NCBI GenBank assembly: GCA_001940725.1
Contig: MDVR01000148.1
Location: 1-22,677 of the forward strand
Reading direction: 5' to 3'
Length of the DNA stretch: 22,677 nt
DNA from: Candidatus Heimdallarchaeota archaeon LC_2
GTDB taxonomy: Archaea; Asgardarchaeota; Heimdallarchaeia; Heimdallarchaeales; Kariarchaeaceae
In this document: one piece after another, positions 1-7,183 of the stretch
How positions within the stretch are numbered: the first letter of the stretch is position 1
Layout of the letters: each line of letters starts with the position of its first letter
The notes under the pieces: model-generated
Told to the model about the DNA's origin: nothing
Database searches by the model: none
Seen by the model: the letters and a program-made list of their open reading frames with translations, nothing else
Made by a program: the position numbers and the translations under genes

Positions 1-805
1 CCAATTCTGTGATTTTATTTGGTAACTCCTTTTCATCTTCCTGTGGTCCACCTAATACAATGATCCTCCTAGCATCACTAATTAAACCCATCAAATTCTC
101 TAGATTTGAAATATTATATTCAGATTTCTGAAGTATTTTTGATACAAAAGGTAAATTTCCTTTTTTTCCTTTAAATAAATCATCCTCTGTTAACAATTTT
201 TTCAAACCATCAATCAAATTTTGATTTTTAGGCTCTAATGGCTTTGAGAATGAAAAATTTATATGTACTGGACCATTTTGATATTTTTTTGTAGAAGAGC
301 TAATTATTTTGCAGGCTGTGTTTCTAAGATAATCCGTGTACTCCCTTATTTTTGATTTGTTATATTCTGAAATATTGGGTTCTAAAATATCCTCAAAACA
401 TCGGACCTTATTACCATACAACTCAATTTGGTCTATAATTTGATTTACACCTGTATTTCTTAATTTCAGGGGTCTATCTGCCGTGATTATGATGAGTGGG
501 ATATTAGTTTTATCTGATTCAATAATGGCTGGAAAGTAATTAGCAGTTGCCGTTCCTGATGTACATAAGAGTACCACAGGTAGTTTGGATCCTTTAGCAA
601 TTCCCATAGCGAAAAATGCAGCACTTCTTTCATCTACAATTATGTGAATGTTAAATTCACCATGATGATAAAATGCGAGTGCTAATGGAGTTGATCGAGA
701 CCCTGGGGAAATACATACATCCGTAATTCCAGCTCTTGCTAGTTCATCGATAAAAATTAAAGATCTAATAAAATTGAATGATCCTTGATCATTGAGGATT
801 AACAT
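1..805 (-). CDS. menD: MenD, 2-succinyl-5-enolpyruvyl-6-hydroxy-3-cyclohexene-1-carboxylate synthase (N-terminal part)
   Basis: This is a ThDP-dependent enzyme of menaquinone synthesis that joins isochorismate and 2-oxoglutarate. I translated the minus strand from an ATG at 805; the frame stays open for 268 codons to the window edge, so the cofactor-binding C-terminal half is missing. Family signatures are clear: SPGSRSTPLALA near residues 33-44, VDERSAAFFAMG with the catalytic Glu near residue 59, TSGTATANYFPA, and an ITADRP segment. The start lies inside the end of menF (17-nt overlap), with a GGAG Shine-Dalgarno at 812-815, 6 nt before the ATG, which supports both this start and translational coupling. 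Its substrate is the product of the overlapping menF gene. Family assignment is very secure; only the right-hand end of the gene is visible. Confidence 0.95.
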   Translation of the reverse strand, partial: MLILNDQGSFNFIRSLIFIDELARAGITDVCISPGSRSTPLALAFYHHGEFNIHIIVDERSAAFFAMGIAKGSKLPVVLLCTSGTATANYFPAIIESDKTNIPLIIITADRPLKLRNTGVNQIIDQIELYGNKVRCFEDILEPNISEYNKSKIREYTDYLRNTACKIISSSTKKYQNGPVHINFSFSKPLEPKNQNLIDGLKKLLTEDDLFKGKKGNLPFVSKILQKSEYNISNLENLMGLISDARRIIVLGGPQEDEKELPNKITEL

Positions 806-2195
806 TTCCCACTCCTAATGCCTTCATCATAGGTTCGAATTTAACACCTATTTCCTTCCATTCTGCATCTGCATCAGAATCTGAAACTATTCCAGCACCT
901 GCATACAAAACAACTTTTAGATCTTTTACAAGTGCTGACCGTATTGCAACTACAAACTTACCGCTATCTTCACATGTAATCCATCCCACTGGGCTAGCAT
1001 ACCAACCTCGATCCATGTTTTCCAATATTATTATATTGTGCAATGCTTGTTCTGATGGAACGCCACCTACTGCTGCTGTAGGATGTAATATTTGAATTAA
1101 CTCCGGTAGTGATTTATCACAATCAGCATTGATTTCTGCTTTTAGATGTTGGATATTTTTCAATTTAACAACATATGGTTCATTGGTCTTTATCTTTTGG
1201 AGACCTGCATCTGTTAGTTTCTTGATAATTTGTTCAACAACAAATTTATGTTCTTTTCGATCTTTTTTACTTAACAGTAAATCATTCTCCAATTTCAGAT
1301 CTTCATCATAACCAATGCCTCGAGGTCTTGATCCCGCAATCGCGTCAGATATTAATTTCCCGTTTGATTTATGAACAAGTAATTCAGGAGTCGCTGATAT
1401 AAAAATATTTGATTCTTCAATTTCAAGAGCAAAAATGTAAGCCTCAGAATAATTCTTAAGCAAATAATCTAGGCAATTTCCAATGTTAATTGATTTCGAA
1501 AGTTGAAGTATCTTCGAATTCGCAAGAACAAGCTTTTCCAATGAAGAATTCTCAATTAATATTTTAATTTTGGATATATTCTCTTTCCACTGATCAAATG
1601 ATTGGGTCGAGTTTTGGTTATTGACGAGAATATGAGATAATTCAATATTATTATTGCCTAATTTTACAAAGTGAGATGTAATTTTAACCAGTAATCTGTC
1701 AAATTCTTCTTTTACAGAACTTGACCTAATTAGATCTAACTTTAAATTCAATGTAATAAAAATTTCATTATCAATTGTTGAGATAATAATTTTAGGTAAA
1801 AAGAAATATGTGTTTGGAAATTTTTGCCATTCATCTGATGATTTTGCTTCTGCATCTAACTGATTGAAAGCAATCCCTCCAAGTATTTTAATCATTTCGT
1901 GATTTTCAATATTCGATAAAATAGATTTTTGGATTGAAGATATAAAATTATCTAATTTATTGTATTCAAACTCAGAGGATGCATATTCCCCAACTGACCC
2001 AAATCCAATAATCTTCCCATCTTCAGGATGAGACCAGTACATTCTAGGAAAGATCTTGATATTTGAAAACGTCTTATTGAAGCAAACATCATTAACAAAT
2101 TTTTCAAATTTAGTTGTATATGAGATAATTTCAATACTCTCTTTTTGTAATTTATATTCCTTAATTTTTGAACAAAAATCATCAAGAGATTGCAA
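789..2195 (-). CDS. menF: MenF, isochorismate synthase
   Basis: Converts chorismate to isochorismate, the committing step of the Men pathway, in the cytoplasm. The 468-residue protein has the chorismate-binding fold at its C-terminus: LEKLVLANS with a likely catalytic Lys near 221, ATPELL near 269, DAIAGSRPRG near 284-293, LSKKDRKEH near 309-316, HPTAAVGG near 371 and YAGAGIV near 431. Length fits MenF/EntC. The start is a TTG directly preceded by an in-frame TAG; the first ATG is about 50 codons inside and would remove conserved sequence (residues 51-65), so TTG is preferred. It overlaps menD by 17 nt, so the product is probably used by the next enzyme in the same operon. A salicylate synthase is less likely because menD follows directly. 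Confidence 0.94.
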   Translation of the reverse strand: MQSLDDFCSKIKEYKLQKESIEIISYTTKFEKFVNDVCFNKTFSNIKIFPRMYWSHPEDGKIIGFGSVGEYASSEFEYNKLDNFISSIQKSILSNIENHEMIKILGGIAFNQLDAEAKSSDEWQKFPNTYFFLPKIIISTIDNEIFITLNLKLDLIRSSSVKEEFDRLLVKITSHFVKLGNNNIELSHILVNNQNSTQSFDQWKENISKIKILIENSSLEKLVLANSKILQLSKSINIGNCLDYLLKNYSEAYIFALEIEESNIFISATPELLVHKSNGKLISDAIAGSRPRGIGYDEDLKLENDLLLSKKDRKEHKFVVEQIIKKLTDAGLQKIKTNEPYVVKLKNIQHLKAEINADCDKSLPELIQILHPTAAVGGVPSEQALHNIIILENMDRGWYASPVGWITCEDSGKFVVAIRSALVKDLKVVLYAGAGIVSDSDADAEWKEIGVKFEPMMKALGVGNVNPQ

Positions 2196-2281
2196 CTACA
2201 ATTTTACTTAAGTCAAAGAATGATTAAGTTTGTTATTTGTATTATAGTATGCAATCAATTCTTATTAGAATTAATTATATT

Positions 2282-3133
2282 TTAAGACCTAGTTGGCAAT
2301 AAATTGCGAGTTATTTCATAGTCAATATTATTTCGAATGGTTTGAAACAAGTCTAAGGCATCCTGTAAGTATTTATTTGCCTTTTCAACATCTCGAATAC
2401 TCAAATAATGAATTCCTAAAAATCGATAACTTTTTGCAATAAATTGATAATTTCCAACTTCTTTCCAAAGCTTGAGTGACTTTTCATGATATTCTTGAGC
2501 TTGATTGTATTTTTGCTTTACATCATATAATCTAGCAAGGCTGTTATAAGAAGAGGCAATTCCTGGTTTTGTACCCAATTCAATTCTAATTTTTTGAGCA
2601 TCTTGAAAATATTTTTCACTGTAATCCAAATGACCCATTGATAAATATGCGTTTCCCATATTATTAAGAGAGTAACTTACAGGACTTAATTCTCCAACTT
2701 GTTCTCGATATTCAAGACCAGTTGAAAATTCAGTTAATGAAATATCAAGATTATTATTTTTCCAAAGAATCAAACCGTGAATATTGTGTAATGTTCCTAA
2801 AGCAATTTTATAATCAATGCTCTCATCGTGTTTATTGAAATAATCAGATGCTTGGTTGATATAATTTAGCGCCCCTTCGAAATTATAAACTCTCCATAAT
2901 CCATATGCTAAGGCACTGATGGCATTTATCACCGCAATGTTGTCAAATGTCATGATTGCTTGATTTAAAGCTCCTCTAGCAATTGTAATTGCTTCTTCAA
3001 AATGCCCGTTTAATTCTTTAATCCTACTTTTACAAACGATATATTTTAAATCGTCAGGGTCTGACTCCATGCTTTCTAAAGCTTTATCATAAAATCCATG
3101 AGATATGAAATCATGAACTTCCTTTAGAGTCAT
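2282..3133 (-). CDS. TPR-repeat protein
   Basis: A soluble 283-residue protein made almost entirely of tetratricopeptide-like helical pairs, about six, with repeated patterns such as A-x-x-x-A-L-x-Y and G-x-x-Y (for example near residues 150-185 and 190-225). TPR arrays bind other proteins and no catalytic motif is visible. There is no signal peptide or membrane segment. It lies between the two arms of the menaquinone cluster, 86 nt upstream of menF on the same strand and divergent from the methyltransferase gene. It could share the menF-menD transcript, but nothing in its sequence ties it to quinone synthesis. It has a general resemblance to the longer TPR protein at 14577-15977. Confidence 0.8.
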   Translation of the reverse strand: MTLKEVHDFISHGFYDKALESMESDPDDLKYIVCKSRIKELNGHFEEAITIARGALNQAIMTFDNIAVINAISALAYGLWRVYNFEGALNYINQASDYFNKHDESIDYKIALGTLHNIHGLILWKNNNLDISLTEFSTGLEYREQVGELSPVSYSLNNMGNAYLSMGHLDYSEKYFQDAQKIRIELGTKPGIASSYNSLARLYDVKQKYNQAQEYHEKSLKLWKEVGNYQFIAKSYRFLGIHYLSIRDVEKANKYLQDALDLFQTIRNNIDYEITRNLLPTRS

Positions 3134-3153
3134 TAGATTAACACGATATGTGT

Positions 3154-3167
3154 AATTTTAAAAAATT
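3154..3167 (-). promoter_or_regulatory. TATA-like box upstream of the TPR gene
   Basis: An A/T-only stretch reading as TTTAAAAT on the minus strand is centred about 27 nt before the ATG at 3133, the usual archaeal TATA-to-start distance. No Shine-Dalgarno site precedes the ATG, so a leaderless transcript is plausible. In an AT-rich genome this is weak evidence. Confidence 0.3.
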
Positions 3168-3240
3168 AACTAAGGGTTAGCACATTTTTTCTGTATATTC
3201 AAATAATAATATTCAAGTAAAGCAATAACTGATTAAAATT

Positions 3241-3969
3241 GTGGCTGCATCAGACCCAAAATACGTAAAAATGGTACGTGAAGATTTTCATATATTATCA
3301 AAATCATACGATTTGATTAATAATTTTATGAGTTTGGGGGTTGATAGACAATTTAGATATATAGCTATAAAAAATCTTTATCCAGAAAGTGAAATTCAAG
3401 CAAATTTAGTAACATGGCTTGATCTGGGTACTGGCACTGGCCACCTAGCAAATGAATTACATAAACAAAAGCAAAGCGTATTTGTTGTTGGTCTAGATAT
3501 TTCTGATTCAATGATTCGTTATTCAAAAGAAAGAGAAATTTATAAAGATGGTTGTATGAACTTCGTTCTTGCTGATGTAGCAAAAACACCCTTTAGGAAA
3601 CGTAGTTTTTCAGGAGCATTTTCGGGTTTCGTTGGAAGACATTTTAAAGACTACCCAATGACGTTATCTGAACATTACCGAATTATCCAATCTTCAGGTC
3701 GTTTAATGATGCTAGAAATGGGACGGAGAGCAACACCAATATCGTTTCTTGTAGATCTATATGTGGGGAAAATAATGAGTACATTTGGTAAATTAGCTGC
3801 TTTTGTTATTACAAAGGGCAACGCACCATTTCGTTTATTAGAGAATACTTACAATACTTTTCATTCTCCAGACGAACTTGTTGAATATTTTGATGGTGCA
3901 GGATTTGTGACAAGATATAAATTGGTCTTGATGGGTAGTATAGTTGTGATTCTTGCCCATCATCCCTAA
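3241..3969 (+). CDS. ubiE: UbiE/MenG-type SAM-dependent methyltransferase (demethylmenaquinone methyltransferase)
   Basis: Probably performs the last step of menaquinone synthesis, C-methylation of demethylmenaquinone. The 242-residue length matches the family. The YDLINNFMSLGVDRQFR segment near residues 24-40 is the typical UbiE N-terminal signature. SAM motif I is LDLGTGTG near 60-67, followed by GLDISDSM, ADVAKTPF and an EHYRIIQSSGRLMMLEMG segment. The start is GTG at 3241. Gene order supports the role: it heads a plus-strand run ending in the MenA-type prenyltransferase that makes its presumed substrate. Another quinone or lipid C-methyltransferase is possible, but the context favours menaquinone. 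Confidence 0.87.
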   Translation: MAASDPKYVKMVREDFHILSKSYDLINNFMSLGVDRQFRYIAIKNLYPESEIQANLVTWLDLGTGTGHLANELHKQKQSVFVVGLDISDSMIRYSKEREIYKDGCMNFVLADVAKTPFRKRSFSGAFSGFVGRHFKDYPMTLSEHYRIIQSSGRLMMLEMGRRATPISFLVDLYVGKIMSTFGKLAAFVITKGNAPFRLLENTYNTFHSPDELVEYFDGAGFVTRYKLVLMGSIVVILAHHP

Positions 3970-3983
3970 AGAAGGTGTAAATT

Positions 3984-4436
3984 GTGGAACCTTGGGTACA
4001 TCAGCAAATAAAAAATGCTTCAGTAATGAATTTACATACTATAAGTCATGATGATGAAATATTTAGTGTGCCTTGTTTAATCCACTATGAGAAAGGAATT
4101 TTATTTCTTCATCCACTAAGAAACTATGATCATTGCTATAATAATATTGAGAATAATGATAAAGGAAGCATCTCCATTGAAGTCTCATTAGGTGAACAAA
4201 TTTCATCTATTTTGCTCAAAGGAAAATTGCAAATATTACATTCTTCTGAGAAATGGACTACACTTAAACTATATTGGACATCAGTGTACTCATTTTTAGG
4301 ACCGTATTTTGACCTTCAAGAACGCTATGTGCTTCCTAGTATGAATCAACGATTGCTATCATTTAAGCCCGACCAAATTTGGGCCTGGGAAAATATAGAT
4401 TCGAAACCTATCAAATATGAATTGGAGATAATTTAG
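3984..4436 (+). CDS. Small split-barrel (PNPOx/F420-like) family protein
   Basis: A 150-residue protein with no membrane segment. Its strand pattern resembles the flavin/F420-binding split barrel of the pyridoxamine-phosphate-oxidase superfamily: a short N-terminal helix, then strands around LHTISHDDEIFSVPCLI (near 17-33), a GILFLHP strand, ISIEVSLG and ILLKGKLQIL, and a C-terminal LLSFKPDQIWAWE segment similar to the closing strand of such proteins. Assignment is by shape and is moderate. A GAAGGTG ribosome site at 3971-3977 sits 6 nt before the GTG start at 3984. The gene lies 14 nt after ubiE and 1 nt before the prenyltransferase, so co-translation is likely. Its role is unknown; a flavin-linked role in quinone handling is only inference. 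Confidence 0.6.
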   Translation: MEPWVHQQIKNASVMNLHTISHDDEIFSVPCLIHYEKGILFLHPLRNYDHCYNNIENNDKGSISIEVSLGEQISSILLKGKLQILHSSEKWTTLKLYWTSVYSFLGPYFDLQERYVLPSMNQRLLSFKPDQIWAWENIDSKPIKYELEII

Positions 4437-4437
4437 A

Positions 4438-6078
4438 ATGAAGTATACTAATTTCTCTAAAGGAAACCTTCTGATTATTGACATCGAGGGTTTTCCAATT
4501 AATTTACCGGTTCAATTATTATTTAACGCAGGTGAAATTAGATTTAAACCTCCTAAGGGTGTAAATCTGGATCAAACTAGAATTTGTAAACTCCAGATAA
4601 GAAAAGAAAATCATGAATTATTGTTATTTCGAACTATAACACTCGAGGGAGAAATAAAGAGAATAAAAAATTCGGAGCAATTTCAATTCATCGTTGAAAA
4701 TGAAGATGAAGAAGTCATAGATAGTCAAAATAATTTAATATCTCAACTGATTTCTACATTACCAGAAGGTAAACAACCAATTAAAGAATTTAATAGAAGC
4801 ATATTAAATGAGATATTAAATCAAAAAAATCAGGGTTTACTTGTAATTTCAATTGCAAATAATACACATGTTCATCGTGTTTCTTGCACCCCCAATTCGA
4901 CTAATATCAATTTTGAAATCGAGACTGGAACTAAATTAAGTTCAATTTTGCAATATGCAACAGAGGGTACATTAGTATTTGATCAAAAAGAATCTTCGTT
5001 TAGTGAAATATCAATTAATGGAGTTATTACGCTTACAAAACGGATAAATAAAAAAGAAGTTTACAATTTCGTCCCACGATCAATGACATATGGTAATCAG
5101 ACAAATATGGAAAGTATGCAAATTACAAGCTTCACCAAATATTCATATCCAACTCTACTTAGAAGTCTATCAGTTAAAACTAAGTATTGGTATAATTTGC
5201 TTAGATTGCCATTATTATTATTTTCACTAATCCCATTATTTGTTGGTTCAGTATTGGCAGATCCGCATTCAAGAAATTTTGAAATTAATTTACTAATTCT
5301 TGAGATAATAACGCTTATTTTCTTTCAGAGTGCTGCAAATTTACTAAATGATTATTTTGATCACAAGAGTGATTCAGATGATTACGCCGTCATACACACA
5401 AAGTTGAATGCTGGTTCTCGTTTCTTACAATTAGGACTAATAAATCAAGATCAAGTTAAGAATTATAGTCTTCTCTCACTTATTCTTGGGGGTTTTATAG
5501 GATTGTACATCAATTCTCTCATCGGTGGTATTGATATTCTAATAATTGGAACAATTGGTGCATCAATTATCCTTTTGTATAGCCTACCTCCATTTAAATT
5601 ATCATACAGGTGGTTTGGTGACATTTTATTCGCATTCACTATTTTTCCATTAATACTAATCGGATCAAGTTTCGTTCAAGTTGAGAATTATAGCAATTTA
5701 ATAGAAATCATTGTAATTGGGGCAAGTATGGCATCATTCGTGACGGCAATACTTTTCGTAGGAAACATAATGTCTTATGATGCAGAAAAAGCAGCACTAA
5801 AAACCACTTTCACTGTAAAATTTGGAAAACAATTAACTCTATCAATTATTGTTTTACTTCTATCAATTCATTATCTTGTTGAGCTATCTGTTTTTGTTTT
5901 GAAATCGGAATTTCTCCTGATAATCCCAATACTTGGATCTGCTATTATATCAATATATAGCTTAAATTTAATGCGTGATAATGTTGAGAATATAGCAGTT
6001 CTAGAAAAAAGTTATCGGTCCCTTGTTTATGCATTTTTGTTAAATTATATTCCATTAATAATATTGCTTTATTATTAG
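4438..6078 (+). CDS. menA: MenA-type UbiA prenyltransferase with a soluble N-terminal extension
   Basis: The C-terminal ~310 residues form a UbiA-family integral membrane prenyltransferase, most likely attaching the polyprenyl tail to 1,4-dihydroxy-2-naphthoate. The first Asp-rich motif NDYFDHKSD is at residues 304-312. The second, expected as DxExD, reads approximately SYDAE at 446-450, followed by KTTFTVKFG, which matches the conserved MenA K-x-T-L-x-V-x-x-G stretch. About eight or nine hydrophobic segments follow residue 250. Residues 1-225 are unusual: soluble, beta-rich, with two units (about 8-90 and 120-210) that resemble split barrels like the preceding gene product. Typical MenA proteins are about 300 residues and lack this part. 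ATG start, 1 nt after the upstream gene. The prenyltransferase call is secure; substrate specificity comes from context. Confidence 0.87.
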   Translation: MKYTNFSKGNLLIIDIEGFPINLPVQLLFNAGEIRFKPPKGVNLDQTRICKLQIRKENHELLLFRTITLEGEIKRIKNSEQFQFIVENEDEEVIDSQNNLISQLISTLPEGKQPIKEFNRSILNEILNQKNQGLLVISIANNTHVHRVSCTPNSTNINFEIETGTKLSSILQYATEGTLVFDQKESSFSEISINGVITLTKRINKKEVYNFVPRSMTYGNQTNMESMQITSFTKYSYPTLLRSLSVKTKYWYNLLRLPLLLFSLIPLFVGSVLADPHSRNFEINLLILEIITLIFFQSAANLLNDYFDHKSDSDDYAVIHTKLNAGSRFLQLGLINQDQVKNYSLLSLILGGFIGLYINSLIGGIDILIIGTIGASIILLYSLPPFKLSYRWFGDILFAFTIFPLILIGSSFVQVENYSNLIEIIVIGASMASFVTAILFVGNIMSYDAEKAALKTTFTVKFGKQLTLSIIVLLLSIHYLVELSVFVLKSEFLLIIPILGSAIISIYSLNLMRDNVENIAVLEKSYRSLVYAFLLNYIPLIILLYY

Positions 6079-6168
6079 TCCATTAGCATTCAGCATTTTT
6101 TCATTATTATTTTGAATACATGCATTTGCTACTCATATAGGGTTCTATACGCAAAATCATTACAAGTA

Positions 6169-6177
6169 TTTATATTA
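6169..6177 (+). promoter_or_regulatory. TATA-like box for the MenH-like gene
   Basis: TTTATATTA lies in the 177-nt gap between the prenyltransferase stop and the preferred MenH ATG, and a second A/T box (ATTATATAAA) lies at 6191-6200. Either could drive the hydrolase gene separately from the upstream men genes. Transcription would then begin near 6195-6225. Confidence 0.4.
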
Positions 6178-6203
6178 GTGTCTGCCTCATTATATAAACA
6201 AGG

Positions 6204-6220
6204 GCAAACTATTTGCCCAA
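6204..6220. promoter_or_regulatory. Perfect inverted repeat, possible operator of the MenH-like gene
   Basis: GGGCAAA, a 3-nt spacer, then TTTGCCC: perfect 7-bp arms immediately after the A/T box at 6191-6200 and 36 nt before the ATG at 6256. It is unusually G/C-rich for this intergenic DNA. A repressor operator at the transcription start is plausible; a short 5'-UTR hairpin is the alternative. Confidence 0.4.
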
Positions 6221-6255
6221 TTGAATCTATTCGCTCTTATTTAGGGTGTTCATTT

Positions 6256-7182
6256 ATGGCTGCTATCGTTAATTGGGATACAATTTTAGTGTATCCAGAA
6301 AATAAGGAAATCGGGTATCCGTTGCATGTAGAGTATACCTCTCTATCTCCAAACCGAGAGAGCATTATTTTGTTACATGGATATATGGGATCAATTCGTG
6401 ATTATGAATACATAATTGAATTTCTATCCGATGAATACAACATAATTGCAGTTGATTTAAGAGGACACGGATCGTCAGAACTTCCAAAGGATGATTTTCA
6501 AGATCAATGGACCGTCTCTTCTCTGGCTGAAGATATCCGTAAGGTTATTAATTCATTACTACCGGAACAATCTAAGGTAAATATCGTCGCTAGTTCATTA
6601 TCAACCGCAATCGCATTAGAACTTACCAATAGATGTCCAGATCTAGTGGACAAGTTATTTTTAATTTCACCGACACAAGTATTGGATATACCTAAATGGG
6701 GTCACTTATTACTTAACATAGAAAAGATGACACCTAGGACAATTACCAAATTTTTAATTAGTTTAACAACAAGACTTGTACCCGCAATGAAATTAAACAC
6801 AGTTGAAAGAAATCAATCTAAAGAATTAGCTGAAAGGGTAAGAAATGTCAAATTAAAGTCTCATCAAAAAATCTTGAGAGAAACTGTGAAATCATGGAAA
6901 ATTGACATTTCATCAATAAATCATCCTGTTATAATTTTAGCAGGAGAAGACGATCAAGTAGTTCCATTTAAAGATTCTTTAGCTTTGAATAATAATCTTC
7001 TCAATTCATCAATAGTAGTAATGACAAATACTGGACATAGTATATTGTATCATCATCCTGAGATTGTATTGATGATACTCCATCATTGGCTTAAATCAAG
7101 TAATAAATTACTAAATACAGATCATTATAATGTTCAAAACCATAAGTCTGAATATTCACTACCCTCACTGGTGGTTGCTTGA
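6256..7182 (+). CDS. menH: MenH-like alpha/beta hydrolase (candidate SHCHC synthase)
   Basis: An alpha/beta-hydrolase-fold protein of 308 residues from the preferred ATG. The oxyanion-loop motif LLHGYMGS and the AVDLRGHGSS segment are typical of MenH, which eliminates pyruvate from SEPHCHC. The nucleophile elbow reads A-S-S-L-S rather than GxSxG. The acid (LAGEDDQVVPF) and His (TGHSILYHHPE) positions are present. The frame is open back to a TTG at 6112, but those 48 codons are low-complexity and overlap promoter-like DNA, so I place the start at 6256, just upstream of conserved sequence. It follows the MenA-type gene, which supports MenH, but any small-molecule hydrolase is possible given the altered elbow. 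It converges with the helicase gene; the stops are 1 nt apart. Confidence 0.68.
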   Translation: MAAIVNWDTILVYPENKEIGYPLHVEYTSLSPNRESIILLHGYMGSIRDYEYIIEFLSDEYNIIAVDLRGHGSSELPKDDFQDQWTVSSLAEDIRKVINSLLPEQSKVNIVASSLSTAIALELTNRCPDLVDKLFLISPTQVLDIPKWGHLLLNIEKMTPRTITKFLISLTTRLVPAMKLNTVERNQSKELAERVRNVKLKSHQKILRETVKSWKIDISSINHPVIILAGEDDQVVPFKDSLALNNNLLNSSIVVMTNTGHSILYHHPEIVLMILHHWLKSSNKLLNTDHYNVQNHKSEYSLPSLVVA

Positions 7183-7183
7183 T

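Noticed and set aside
831..841. GGTTCGAAT string resembling a tRNA T-loop
   Set aside because: It lies inside the conserved C-terminus of menF, and no acceptor, D or anticodon stems can be built around it.
6112..6255. A 48-codon N-terminal extension of the MenH-like protein from a TTG at 6112
   Set aside because: The stretch overlaps two TATA-like boxes and a perfect inverted repeat, is not protein-like, and the family fold begins after the ATG at 6256.
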